Positions 1 through 8,147 are shown, numbered from the stretch's first letter. The stretch is 64,000 nucleotides of DNA from Daejeonella sp. JGW-45 (GCF_029360805.1 NZ_JARKNC010000010.1:899182-963181), one strand, 5' to 3'. Translations and numbers: made by a program. The notes: generated by a model from the letters alone, not told the origin.

Positions 1-158
1 ATCGTAAACCTACCCATCTCCAGTCTATAATTATTAATCTGTAACACAGGCATCTTATCCCGATCAAACAGGTTAGATCAGAATTTGAAAATAATTTAAA
101 ATGTTTTCAATAGCTGCTCGTCTTCTTTAATAAACCTGATATTTTGATCACAGCAGCA

Positions 159-710
159 ATGCCCAAAGAAAAGAACAGCCACATACTCCAAACGATAAGA
201 TCGTATGGTAAAGGGCTTATGGGCTTCATTCGCAGCAGGGTTAAAAGTGAGGAAGATGCGGAGGATATTATACAGGATGTCTGGTATCAGTTAAGCGCTA
301 TAGTGAATTCTGAGCCTATTGAGCAAACAGGCGCCTGGTTATACCGGGTGGCTAAAAATAAGATTATCGACAAGCATAAAAAGAAAAAGGAAGCGCTGTA
401 TGAAGATAGTTTTAACGGAGAGGATGAAGATGTTTCTGATATCCGGGCCATGTTGCTGACAGAGGCAAAGACACCCGAAACTGAATTTATCCGAAACCTG
501 TTCTGGGGACAATTATTCCGTGCACTGAATGAGCTTCCTGAAGAACAGAAGCAGGTGTTTATCTGGCAGGAACTGGATCATATGTCATTCCAGGATATCG
601 CTGAAAATACCGGGGCGAATATCCAGACCCTGGTCTCACGCAAACGGTATGCTGTTCTGCATCTCCGGAAAAGGTTAAAACAATTATATAAGGAACTTAA
701 TGATTATTAG
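159..710 (+). CDS. ECF-family RNA polymerase sigma factor
   Basis: Alternative sigma factor of about 183 residues that would direct RNA polymerase to a stress or envelope regulon. Region 2 is visible near residues 15-80, with the acidic core-binding motif DAEDIIQDVW. Region 4 lies near residues 118-175, where LPEEQKQVF leads into a helix-turn-helix (SFQDIAENTGANIQTL). A TTG at 144 would add five residues, but the ATG at 159 is the more natural start. The next gene begins 11 bp downstream and encodes a small membrane protein, so the two are probably cotranscribed and may form a sigma/membrane-partner pair. The target regulon cannot be read from the sequence. Confidence 0.85.
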   Translation: MPKEKNSHILQTIRSYGKGLMGFIRSRVKSEEDAEDIIQDVWYQLSAIVNSEPIEQTGAWLYRVAKNKIIDKHKKKKEALYEDSFNGEDEDVSDIRAMLLTEAKTPETEFIRNLFWGQLFRALNELPEEQKQVFIWQELDHMSFQDIAENTGANIQTLVSRKRYAVLHLRKRLKQLYKELNDY

Positions 711-721
711 ATTTTACGATT

Positions 722-1033
722 ATGAAAGAGATATTTTATAAAGGACGGTTTATATTTTTTCCGCTTATCGGGGCTGCGCTTCTCTCATTGGTGAGTTTCG
801 TGGTGATGCTGCTCTGGAATAACTTGTTGCCGGAAATATTGAATGTAAACGCGATCACTTTTTGGCAGGCAATGGGAATATTCATTTTGTCCAAGATCCT
901 TTTCGGCTTTGGGGGCAAGGGAGGCAAAATGGGCGGTAACTGGAAACGCCGGAGAATGGCGGAGAAATTTAAAAATATGACTCCCGAAGAAAGGGAGTTG
1001 TTCAAGGAAAGAATGCAGCAATGGAAATGCTAA
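722..1033 (+). CDS. Small membrane protein with a Spy/ZraP-like C-terminal motif
   Basis: A 103-residue inner-membrane protein of unknown function. Two hydrophobic segments are visible (about residues 11-31 and 46-63), followed by a Gly/Lys-rich stretch. The charged tail contains NMTPEERELFKERM, which resembles the MTPEER...RERM helix seen in some metal or envelope-stress sensors. It follows the ECF sigma gene by 11 bp and precedes an HMA-like gene. An anti-sigma or accessory sensor role is plausible by position only; no zinc-binding anti-sigma motif is present. Confidence 0.6.
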   Translation: MKEIFYKGRFIFFPLIGAALLSLVSFVVMLLWNNLLPEILNVNAITFWQAMGIFILSKILFGFGGKGGKMGGNWKRRRMAEKFKNMTPEERELFKERMQQWKC

Positions 1034-1053
1034 TCTGATTTATATAATACGAT

Positions 1054-1269
1054 ATGGAAGTATTAGTTTTTAAAACCAGTGTTGCAGAGCAATCTGAAGT
1101 AAACAAACTTTACGCTTTATTGATGGGCTTTGCTGATATCAAACAGGTTACTGTCGACCTGGAAGATTGCGACAGGGTACTGAGGATTGTTGGAGAGAAC
1201 CCGTCGGCCAGTTTAATTAAATCGCTGGTGCGTTCGCTTGGGGTGTCGTGCTCTGAATTGGAGGGATGA
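1054..1269 (+). CDS. HMA-like ferredoxin-fold small protein lacking the metal-binding cysteines
   Basis: A 71-residue protein with the size and strand-helix pattern of a heavy-metal-associated domain: VLVFKTSV, then VTVDLEDCDRVLRIVG, then a final helix and strand. The CxxC metal site of CopZ-like proteins is absent, since residues SVAEQSE occupy the expected loop. It may therefore have a structural or interaction role rather than carry metal. It lies 20 bp after the small membrane protein, so the three genes probably form one transcription unit. Its stop codon lies inside the left arm of a 16-bp inverted repeat. Confidence 0.6.
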   Translation: MEVLVFKTSVAEQSEVNKLYALLMGFADIKQVTVDLEDCDRVLRIVGENPSASLIKSLVRSLGVSCSELEG

Positions 1270-1326
1270 GGTCGGAAGTCTGAGTACCTCATACCTCATC
1301 TCCTCGGGCCTCCGACCTCATCCCTC
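1261..1326. repeat. Perfect 16-bp inverted repeat (hairpin) after the HMA-like gene
   Basis: The arms GAGGGATGAGGTCGGA (1261-1276) and TCCGACCTCATCCCTC (1311-1326) are exact reverse complements around a 34-nt spacer. The left arm contains the stop codon of the preceding gene. The structure could end transcription, protect the 3' end of the mRNA, or be a REP-like mobile repeat. No T-tract follows, so it is not a standard intrinsic terminator. Confidence 0.7.
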
Positions 1327-1354
1327 CTGCCTCACAAATCTTCACAAAACAATA

Positions 1355-1382
1355 AATACTAAAAATATTAGTATTATGTTTG
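1355..1382 (+). promoter_or_regulatory. Palindromic operator overlapping the imuA promoter (LexA-like, inferred)
   Basis: A 21-bp palindrome runs from 1355 to 1375 with arms AATACTAA and TTAGTATT; only one pair in the whole palindrome is mismatched. It overlaps the first base of TATGTTTG (1375-1382), a perfect match to the Bacteroidota -7 element TAnnTTTG, 15 bp before the imuA start. A repressor bound here would block RNA polymerase. SOS control is known for imuA-imuB-dnaE2 cassettes in other bacteria, so a LexA-type operator is the natural inference. No clear -33 TTG was found. Confidence 0.6.
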
Positions 1383-1397
1383 TAGTAAATATTCATC

Positions 1398-2138
1398 ATG
1401 AGTATGCTGCAGACAAAAAAGGATATCATCAACAAGCTCCAGAAGAGCATTTTGTTGTTGCAGGGATTAAGACCTGCAGCAATAAATGGGGATGAATCTG
1501 TTGGCCTGGGCCCTGTAGAGTCTGCTTTCCCAAACGGCATTTTCCCAGTTGGCGCAATTCATGAATTTCTTAGTGTTGAACCTGAGCAGGCGGCAGCCAA
1601 CGGTGGCTTTATAGGTGGGATATTAAACCCGCTGATGCAGCGTGGGGGTGCTTGTTTGTGGATCAGCATGTCGAGAAAGCTTTTCCCTCCTTCTCTCAAA
1701 AGCTTTGGTATTGAACCCGACAGGATCATCTTTGTTGATCTGAAACGTGAAAGGGATGTACTGTGGGTTACCGAAGAAGCGCTTAAGTGTCAGGGTCTGG
1801 CTGCCGTTGTCGCCGAACTTAAGGACATCAGTTTTACTCAATCAAGAAGGCTGCAGCTTGCAGTTGAGCATAGCCGGGTAACCGGATTTATTCTGCGCAG
1901 CGATCCGCGTAAATCAGGTGCAACAGCCTGTGCTGCGCGATGGAACATTAGCACATTGCCAAGTGAACTGCAGGATGGAATGCCTGGCATAGGTTTGCCC
2001 CGCTGGAAGGTCGAGCTTTTAAGAGTACGCAACGGTAACCCGGGTTCCTGGAAAATGGAATGGGCAGCGGGCCGCTTTAGTCAAATTGCTGAACTGACCG
2101 GGATACCGGTATTAACAAAAAGCCTGAAGACGGGATGA
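1398..2138 (+). CDS. imuA: ImuA-like mutasome protein
   Basis: A 246-residue member of the ImuA/SulA-like group, which is distantly related to RecA. It acts with ImuB and DnaE2 in error-prone translesion synthesis. The family segment FPVGAIHEFL appears near residue 50, followed by a RecA-like core (GGACLWIS, then RIIFVDLKRERD, and VVAELKD where the Walker B-type strand would be). The P-loop is degenerate, as is common in this family. The ATG at 1398 lies just downstream of the palindromic operator, and the stop is separated by 1 bp from the imuB start. First gene of the cassette. Confidence 0.85.
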   Translation: MSMLQTKKDIINKLQKSILLLQGLRPAAINGDESVGLGPVESAFPNGIFPVGAIHEFLSVEPEQAAANGGFIGGILNPLMQRGGACLWISMSRKLFPPSLKSFGIEPDRIIFVDLKRERDVLWVTEEALKCQGLAAVVAELKDISFTQSRRLQLAVEHSRVTGFILRSDPRKSGATACAARWNISTLPSELQDGMPGIGLPRWKVELLRVRNGNPGSWKMEWAAGRFSQIAELTGIPVLTKSLKTG

Positions 2139-2139
2139 T

Positions 2140-3642
2140 ATGCAGAAACGTTATGTTGCCATATGGTTCCGTCATTTACTGACTGACTGGCTGATCCTCC
2201 GCCGGCCTGAACTTCGTGAGATACCTTTTGTTCTTACGGTCAAGGATCATAACCGGCTGCTGATCACCGCAGCTAATAGTCGCGCAGAAAACCAGGGAAT
2301 ATTTCCGGGGATGCCGGCAGCCGACGCAAAAGCGCTTGTTCCGGTACTGGAGCTTATAGACGAAATTCCCGGAAAGAGAGCAAGGCTTCTCCGCAGTTTA
2401 GGTGAATGGTGTATTCGTTATACCCCGTATATCGCAGTGGATGCTCCCGACGGCCTGCTGCTGGACATTTCCGGATGCGCACATCTCTGGGGCGGGGAAC
2501 TGCCTTACCTGAAGGAAATCGTTAAACGCTTAAGAAGCAAGGGTTATGATGTACGCGCTGCAATGGCTGATACAGTTGGTACGGCCTGGGGAATAGCCCG
2601 TTTCGGAAAAGTAAGTCCGGTCATCGGTAATAATGCCCAGGCTGAAGCTCTAATGCCTTTGCCGCCAGCTGCTTTAAGGCTGGATCCCAGCATACTTGAG
2701 CGGCTCCGGAAGCTTGGGCTTCGTACCATCAGCAGTTTTATTAGCATGCCACGGCCGGTGCTGCGCAGGCGTTTCGGCCAGGATCTGATCAGGCGGCTAG
2801 ATCAGGCCCTGAATAATGAGGAGGAATATATTCAACCTATCCATATCCTGGACCCTTACCATGAACGTTTACCCTGCCTGGAGCCGATCAGAACAGCTGT
2901 GGGGATCGAAATTGCGGTGCAAAAGCTACTGGAGATACTCTGCCTTCGCCTGCAGAAGGAGGGTAAGGGAATCAGAACGGCTATATTTAAAGGTTATCGC
3001 CTGGATGGCAAAGTTGTGCAGATGGGAATCGGCACAAACAGGGCATCACACAATACAGATCATCTTTTTAAACTTTTTGCACTCAAGATAGCTACGTTTG
3101 AACCGGCGTTGGGGATAGAGCTTTTTACGCTTGATGCTCCGAAAGTGGAAGATGTCCAACCCGGACAGGAAACATTGTGGGCAGAAGATGCCGGCCTGGA
3201 AGATATAGCCCTGGCAGAGCTGCTGGACAGGCTTGCAGGGAAAGTAGGGGCCGATGCAATTCGCCGTTATCTGCCAGCGGAGCATTACTGGCCCGAACGA
3301 TCCATCAGGGCTACCTCTTCTATCCGCGAAAGGGCTCCTGTAAAATGGCGAACAGATAAGTCCAGGCCAGTTCAGCTTCTGACTAAGCCGGAGCTTATTG
3401 AGGTAACCGCCCCAATACCAGATTACCCGCCAATGTTATTTCGCTATAAAGGGAAAGTTCATCAGATAAAAAAAGCAGATGGGCCCGAACGTATTGAACG
3501 TGAATGGTGGCTGGAGAAGGGGCAGCACCGGGATTACTACCAGGTTGAAGATGAAAATGGCAGGCGTTACTGGCTGTTCCGTTCGGGGCATTATAATGCT
3601 GAAGGGGCTAATGAATGGTTTATACATGGATTTTTTGCGTAA
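2140..3642 (+). CDS. imuB: ImuB: Y-family polymerase-like mutasome subunit, probably catalytically inactive
   Basis: A 500-residue Y-family-like protein that bridges ImuA, DnaE2 and the sliding clamp in known cassettes. The palm/fingers region covers roughly residues 1-240, the HhH/thumb segment (LRKLGLRTISSFISMP) lies near 190-205, and a little-finger-like region follows. The N-terminal metal-binding Asp of Pol IV is replaced in YVAIWFRHLL. The SIDE-type catalytic motif reads APDGLLLDISG. Both changes fit the non-catalytic ImuB class rather than DinB. The start is 1 bp after imuA, and its TAA shares one base with the dnaE2 ATG. Confidence 0.9.
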   Translation: MQKRYVAIWFRHLLTDWLILRRPELREIPFVLTVKDHNRLLITAANSRAENQGIFPGMPAADAKALVPVLELIDEIPGKRARLLRSLGEWCIRYTPYIAVDAPDGLLLDISGCAHLWGGELPYLKEIVKRLRSKGYDVRAAMADTVGTAWGIARFGKVSPVIGNNAQAEALMPLPPAALRLDPSILERLRKLGLRTISSFISMPRPVLRRRFGQDLIRRLDQALNNEEEYIQPIHILDPYHERLPCLEPIRTAVGIEIAVQKLLEILCLRLQKEGKGIRTAIFKGYRLDGKVVQMGIGTNRASHNTDHLFKLFALKIATFEPALGIELFTLDAPKVEDVQPGQETLWAEDAGLEDIALAELLDRLAGKVGADAIRRYLPAEHYWPERSIRATSSIRERAPVKWRTDKSRPVQLLTKPELIEVTAPIPDYPPMLFRYKGKVHQIKKADGPERIEREWWLEKGQHRDYYQVEDENGRRYWLFRSGHYNAEGANEWFIHGFFA

Positions 3643-6600
3643 TGAGCTATACAGAACTTCAGATAACGAGCAATTTTAGCTTTCTTCGGGGTGCTTCACA
3701 TCCCGAAGAACTGGCAGAACAGGCTGAAGCTTACGGTTATTCTGCATTCGCTATTACCGACCGGAATAGCTTTGCCGGCATTGTCAGGGCCCATGCTGCT
3801 GTTAAAGGAAAGGATATCCGTTTGATCCCGGGCTGCCGTTTAGATCTTCTCAACGGTCCGAGCTTATTAGCCTATCCAACAGACCAGGAAGCATACAGCA
3901 GGCTATCAGGATTATTAACTGCCGGAAACCTGCGCGCGGAAAAAGGCGAATGCCATTTGTATAAAGCCGATGTGTATGAACACAGCAAAGGCATGAAGTT
4001 TATTGTGATCCCTCCTTCATCTTTGACGGAAGCTTTTGAGTTTGATGCATCCTTTCATCAGGACCTTAAAGAATATCATGAAGCGCTTGGGACTGAACTT
4101 TATATGGCAGCATCCCGTTTGTACCTGGGGAATGATCAAAAGAGGCTCTTCCGGCTTTCCCAGCTCTCATCAGAATTTGATGTTCCTCTGGTTGCCACTA
4201 ACGATGTGCACTATCACACCCTGGCACGCCGTGAGCTTCAGGATATACTCACCTGTGTGCGGGAAAAATGCACCATTCATACAGCCGGCTTCCGTCTGCA
4301 CCAGAATGCCGAAAGGCATCTCAAACCGATAGATGAAATGCTGCGGCTGTTCCGTCTGTACCCGGATGCTATTGCCCGAACGCAGGAAATAGCTGAAGCA
4401 TGTCAGTTTACCCTTAGCAGCCTTAAATATGTTTATCCTGAAGAGCTCACCAGGGAGGGTAGGACACCTATGGAGGAGCTGGAAATGCTCACCTTTGAAG
4501 GTGCTAGGGAGCAATTCGAAGGAACTATTCCTGAGAAAATAGAGAGCCAGATCAAGGACGAGCTGAAATTTATGAAGGAAAAGAACCTGGCAAGCTACTT
4601 CCTGACCGTTCATGATTTTGTGCGCTTTGCACGGAGCAAGAACATCCTGTGCCAGGGCCGTGGTTCCGCGGCTAACTCGGTGGTATGCTATTGCCTGGGT
4701 ATCACTTCAGTTAACCCAGCCAAATTCAACTTGCTTTTTGCCCGCTTTATGTCGGATGCCCGGGATGAACCGCCTGATATTGATGTCGACTTTGAGCATG
4801 AACGCCGGGAAGAAGTGATCCAGTATATTTATAAGAAGTATGGGCGGGACAGAGCGGCTATTGTAGCTACAGTAACCCAACTGCATTTTAAAGGCGCGGT
4901 AAGGGATGTTGCCAAAGTTATGGGCCTGTCGGTCGATACAATTAACCGTTTATCTTCCACTGTGTGGCATCATGAAGATGCCTTCGATGAACATCATATT
5001 GCTAAACAAGGCCTTAACATTCATGACCCGCATTTACGCAAGACGCTCGAACTGACCAACCAGATGATCGGCTTTCCGCGCCAATTGGGCCAGCATACCG
5101 GCGGCTTCGTGATCACACAGGGCAGCCTTTCAGATCTCTGCCCCATTATGAATGCCCGGATGGAGGAGCGGACTTGCATTGAATGGAATAAGGATGATAT
5201 AGATGCCCTGGGCTTTCTGAAGGTGGATGTGCTTGCTTTGGGCATGCTTACCTGTATCCGCAAAGGGTTTGATCTTGCAGAAAAGCATTATGGTGAAAAA
5301 TATACGCTGGCTAACGTCCCTCAGGATGATCCAAAAGTTTATGAAATGATAAGTCATGCCGACACCATCGGCGTGTTCCAGATCGAAAGCCGGGCACAGA
5401 TGTCTATGCTGCCGCGTCTGCGCCCTAAAGAATTCTATGACCTGGTTATAGAAGTGGCTATTGTTCGCCCGGGGCCTATACAGGGGGATATGGTACACCC
5501 TTATTTAAGAAGGCGTAATGGCGAAGAGCCTGTTGAATATCCTTCACCGGAATTAGAAAAGATATTAAAACGCACATTGGGTGTTCCCTTATTTCAGGAA
5601 CAGGCTATGGAAATAGCTATTGTGGCTGCTGGTTTTACTCCTGCTCAAGCGGATGGGTTAAGACGCAGCATGGCTACATTTAAAGCTCACGGACAGGTTA
5701 CCCGTTATAAGGAGATGCTTGTTGAAGGGATGATCGCTAAAGGCTATGAAGAAGCTTTTGCCCAACGCATCTTTAAACAGCTGGAGGGTTTTGGCAGTTA
5801 CGGCTTCCCGGAAAGCCATGCTGCCAGTTTTGCCTTGCTGGTTTATGTTTCTTCCTGGATGAAGTGCCATTACCCGGATGTATTTGCCGCGGCCCTCCTG
5901 AACAGCCTGCCTATGGGATTCTACCAGCCTGCACAGATCGTGATCGATGCCCGCAAGCATGGGGTGGAAGTGCGGCCTGTTGACATCAATTATTCTATGT
6001 GGGATAATATACTGGAAGAAAAGGCAGGGAAGTACCACGCACTAAGGTTAGGCTTCCGGCAGGTAAGCGGTCTGTGTAAGGATGATGCTGAACTATTAAT
6101 TAATGGAAGGACCGGCTTATACGAACAAATTACAGCGCTTCGCAATGCAGGTGTTTCACAAGCCACACTTGAAAAGCTGGCTGATGCGGATGCCTTTCGT
6201 TCTATTGGTCTCGACCGTCGTCAGGCATTGTGGGAAGTGTCCGCACTGGCGGATACACCAGAAGCTTTGTTTGCCGGTCAGCCATCGGAGAGTGTAATGG
6301 AGGGTCAGATCGAGCTTCCTTTCATGGCTGACTCAGAACATGTTATCCAGGATTATGCCGCTACATCTTTGTCTTTAAAAGCCCATCCGGTTAGCTTTGT
6401 ACGCGAAAAGTTAAGCCTGCTGCACGTACGTTCTGCAGAAGACCTTGCAAAAGCAAAGGATGGTGATCTGGTAAAAGTAGCAGGACTTGTGCTGGTGCGG
6501 CAGCGGCCCGGAACTGCCAGCGGCATTTGTTTTATTACCATCGAGGATGAAACAGGCAATACCAATCTGGTAGTCTTTCAAAAGCTTTTTGATCAGTACC

Positions 6601-6881
6601 GCAAAGAGATCCTTGGAGCAAGGCTCCTGATGGTGGAAGGGAAATTGCAAATAGAAGGAGAGGTGGTCCATGTGATTGTTAAGCGCTGCTTTGATCTTAC
6701 CAGGCTGCTCAGGGATTTAACTCCGTCGGATAGTGAAAACCTGCCGGTGTTAACGTTATCCAAGGCCGATGAACGCAGCGAACCGGTTTCGGGAGGCAAT
6801 AAAGGAGTAGAAGAGATGCGGGCAGCGCGCGCGGGCAACGGCAGGAAGGAAGTATTTTATAAGGGGAGGAATTTTAAATAA
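3642..6881 (+). CDS. dnaE2: DnaE2: error-prone DNA polymerase III alpha subunit
   Basis: A C-family polymerase of about 1079 residues, and the catalytic subunit of the ImuA/ImuB/DnaE2 mutasome. The N-terminal PHP domain reads ELQITSNFSFLRGASHPEEL, so the metal-binding His residues of motif I are lost, as is usual in DnaE2. The catalytic aspartates are visible in PPDIDVDFEHERREEVIQYI and later in LGFLKVDVLALGML. An OB-fold segment (VKVAGLVLVRQRPGTASG) lies near the C-terminus. I chose the ATG at 3642 over an upstream in-frame ATG at 3615, because it overlaps the imuB stop (TAATG) and begins at the family's usual N-terminus. Confidence 0.93.
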   Translation: MSYTELQITSNFSFLRGASHPEELAEQAEAYGYSAFAITDRNSFAGIVRAHAAVKGKDIRLIPGCRLDLLNGPSLLAYPTDQEAYSRLSGLLTAGNLRAEKGECHLYKADVYEHSKGMKFIVIPPSSLTEAFEFDASFHQDLKEYHEALGTELYMAASRLYLGNDQKRLFRLSQLSSEFDVPLVATNDVHYHTLARRELQDILTCVREKCTIHTAGFRLHQNAERHLKPIDEMLRLFRLYPDAIARTQEIAEACQFTLSSLKYVYPEELTREGRTPMEELEMLTFEGAREQFEGTIPEKIESQIKDELKFMKEKNLASYFLTVHDFVRFARSKNILCQGRGSAANSVVCYCLGITSVNPAKFNLLFARFMSDARDEPPDIDVDFEHERREEVIQYIYKKYGRDRAAIVATVTQLHFKGAVRDVAKVMGLSVDTINRLSSTVWHHEDAFDEHHIAKQGLNIHDPHLRKTLELTNQMIGFPRQLGQHTGGFVITQGSLSDLCPIMNARMEERTCIEWNKDDIDALGFLKVDVLALGMLTCIRKGFDLAEKHYGEKYTLANVPQDDPKVYEMISHADTIGVFQIESRAQMSMLPRLRPKEFYDLVIEVAIVRPGPIQGDMVHPYLRRRNGEEPVEYPSPELEKILKRTLGVPLFQEQAMEIAIVAAGFTPAQADGLRRSMATFKAHGQVTRYKEMLVEGMIAKGYEEAFAQRIFKQLEGFGSYGFPESHAASFALLVYVSSWMKCHYPDVFAAALLNSLPMGFYQPAQIVIDARKHGVEVRPVDINYSMWDNILEEKAGKYHALRLGFRQVSGLCKDDAELLINGRTGLYEQITALRNAGVSQATLEKLADADAFRSIGLDRRQALWEVSALADTPEALFAGQPSESVMEGQIELPFMADSEHVIQDYAATSLSLKAHPVSFVREKLSLLHVRSAEDLAKAKDGDLVKVAGLVLVRQRPGTASGICFITIEDETGNTNLVVFQKLFDQYRKEILGARLLMVEGKLQIEGEVVHVIVKRCFDLTRLLRDLTPSDSENLPVLTLSKADERSEPVSGGNKGVEEMRAARAGNGRKEVFYKGRNFK

Positions 6882-7039
6882 AGCACTTCGCCCTAAAGAT
6901 CAATCATAAACTGATTTCTGTCGCTGAAAAACCAATCCTATGATCATGTCCTTTAAATGTCAAGTCTGACATTCCATTACCTTATCTGCAATAAAAGCAT
7001 TATGTTTGTAATAGTCAGACGTTTGTTTTAGAAAAAGAC
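6882..7039 (+). promoter_or_regulatory. Noncoding stretch after dnaE2 with a TAnnTTTG promoter element
   Basis: No convincing gene is visible here. TATGTTTG at 7001-7008 matches the Bacteroidota -7 element and shares the string TTATGTTTGTA with the imuA promoter, but lacks the palindrome. No good -33 TTG is seen. The element is about 31 bp before a 48-codon ORF. Confidence 0.35.
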
Positions 7040-7186
7040 ATGGAACTATTAAATTTATTTTCAGCTTATATGAGGCAATTTGCATCAGACGTGCAAACCG
7101 CTGCCCGTTTAACGGCTGTAATATTCTGTTCTGGCTATTCCTTCGGCTTTTCTTTCCAGTCAAGCAGCAAAGACTTTATTAAGTAA
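7040..7186 (+). CDS. Possible 48-residue peptide, function unknown
   Basis: A short ORF with ATG at 7040 and TAA at 7184-7186. It is framed by a TATGTTTG -7 element upstream and a GC-rich hairpin immediately after the stop. The start is preceded by an A-rich stretch (AGAAAAAGAC). The peptide is mildly hydrophobic (RLTAVIFCSGYSFGFSF) with no recognised motif. Support comes only from this promoter-ORF-hairpin arrangement; it could be a leader peptide or a chance ORF. Confidence 0.3.
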   Translation: MELLNLFSAYMRQFASDVQTAARLTAVIFCSGYSFGFSFQSSSKDFIK

Positions 7187-7225
7187 GCCCCGGCGTATTA
7201 CGACCGGGGCACCCCGGTCTTTCTT
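7187..7225 (+). terminator. GC-rich terminator-like hairpin with a competing alternative stem
   Basis: GACCGGGG and CCCCGGTC (7202-7219) form a perfect 8-bp stem with a 2-nt core, followed by TTTCTT, like a weak intrinsic terminator. The left half can also pair upstream: GCCCCGG (7187-7193) with CCGGGGC (7204-7210). The two stems are mutually exclusive, as in an attenuator. It begins directly after the stop of the 48-codon ORF. Confidence 0.5.
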
Positions 7226-7396
7226 ATTGAACAGGATCAATGTTCCTGTTAATACTCGCCTTAAATAATACCTGAGTATCCTCCCTCTAAGATCCGCCGG
7301 ATAACCACCAAATATTTCTAATAACATTTAACGATACAGCCAGGCAGATGCGCACGTGCGATACCTGCCAACTGAACGTTACTCAAAAAATTTATA

Positions 7397-7573
7397 ATGA
7401 AAATAATGTGTCCAGAACATCAGGGTATCGTCGAGGTAACGGGAACACCCTATACGAATGTAAAAAATGTATTGTTTGAAGATCTTGTAGTTGAATGCCC
7501 TGTTTGCGACGATGAAGTGATCATCAATGGGAAGTTTGATTACGATGAGAACGGCAATCCGTCAACTATGTAA
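7397..7573 (+). CDS. Small zinc-ribbon-like protein of 58 residues
   Basis: A short acidic ORF with two spaced cysteine motifs: CPEH at residues 5-8 and CPVCDDE at residues 34-40. This arrangement could bind one zinc ion as a ribbon, with ligands Cys5, His8, Cys34 and Cys37. It resembles the small Zn-ribbon proteins common in Bacteroidota, but I do not recognise a named family. The ATG at 7397 follows an AT-rich leader. A structured 95-bp gap separates it from the Rnk-like gene. The function is unknown; small regulatory or chaperone-type roles are possible. Confidence 0.6.
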   Translation: MKIMCPEHQGIVEVTGTPYTNVKNVLFEDLVVECPVCDDEVIINGKFDYDENGNPSTM

Positions 7574-7591
7574 TAAATAAATTAAATGAAA

Positions 7592-7639
7592 CCTGTTGGC
7601 CGACAGGCCTGTCCGGCCGAAGCCGTTCTGACGGGCTTC
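7592..7639 (+). promoter_or_regulatory. Cluster of overlapping hairpins between the zinc-ribbon and Rnk-like genes
   Basis: CCTGT/ACAGG (7592-7607), the near-palindrome GGCCGACAGG / CCTGTCCGGCC (7598-7618) and GAAGCC/GGCTTC (7619-7639) follow one another and partly compete. They could form a terminator for the zinc-ribbon gene or a structured leader for the gene at 7669. No T-tract follows. Confidence 0.35.
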
Positions 7640-7668
7640 ATTGCTATTAAAAAAAACAAAATATATAA

Positions 7669-8064
7669 ATGAAAAACGCACAACTTATTCTTTCAGCAAG
7701 TGATTATGAGCTTTTGAAGAATCACCTCAAATTGAGTGCTAATTTATCCGAATTCAATAAGTCAAAACTTAGTATTGAATTAAAGACCGCGCGTGTGGTA
7801 TCGACAGAAGATATGCCGGACGATGTCGTTTCTGAAAACTCTTATGTAGAGATACAGGATATTGAAAGCGGGAGAACATTTGATTTTCATCTTGTGAATC
7901 CCAAGGATGCAGATGTTAAGACTAACCGTTTATCAGTTCTTGCTCCGATCGGAATCGCCTTGTTAGGATACAGGCCAGGGGTAGAAGTCGAATGGGATAT
8001 GCCGAACGGCCTAAAAGTGTTTCGCATCATGCGTGTTGAAAGACACGTTAAGACGGTTGGCTGA
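7669..8064 (+). CDS. GreA/GreB-family C-terminal domain protein (Rnk-like)
   Basis: A 131-residue protein whose C-terminal half carries the GreA/GreB/Rnk FKBP-like fold. The signature is SVLAPIGIALLGYRPGVEVEW, followed by a final strand (VFRIMRVERH). The long GreA coiled coil is absent, so it more likely binds RNA polymerase near the secondary channel, as Rnk ('regulator of nucleoside diphosphate kinase') does, than cleaves backtracked RNA. The N-terminal 50 residues form a short helical region. It stands alone, with hairpins before and after. Confidence 0.75.
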   Translation: MKNAQLILSASDYELLKNHLKLSANLSEFNKSKLSIELKTARVVSTEDMPDDVVSENSYVEIQDIESGRTFDFHLVNPKDADVKTNRLSVLAPIGIALLGYRPGVEVEWDMPNGLKVFRIMRVERHVKTVG

Positions 8065-8068
8065 ATTT

Positions 8069-8094
8069 AAACGAATTTGTATATTTATTCGTTT
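8069..8094. repeat. 8-bp inverted repeat upstream of the PhyH gene
   Basis: AAACGAAT (8069-8076) and ATTCGTTT (8087-8094) are exact reverse complements around an AT-rich 10-nt spacer. It lies 4 bp after the Rnk-like stop and about 55 bp before the dioxygenase start. It could be a weak terminator (TTTTA follows) or an operator for the next gene. Confidence 0.4.
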
Positions 8095-8147
8095 TACTAA
8101 AGTTAGACAATGAATCCCTGCAACGTTTATCTGCTATAGTCTTTAAT

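Noticed and set aside
1375..1382. Full -33/-7 promoter pair for imuA
   Set aside because: The -7 element is clear but no convincing -33 TTG lies about 19-21 bp upstream, so only the -7 element is reported.
3615..3641. Longer start for dnaE2 at 3615
   Set aside because: It would overlap imuB by 28 bp and add residues not typical of the family. The ATG at 3642 overlaps the stop codon (TAATG).
6960..7163. 67-codon minus-strand ORF
   Set aside because: It overlaps the candidate promoter and plus-strand short ORF, has no motif and is explained as a chance frame.
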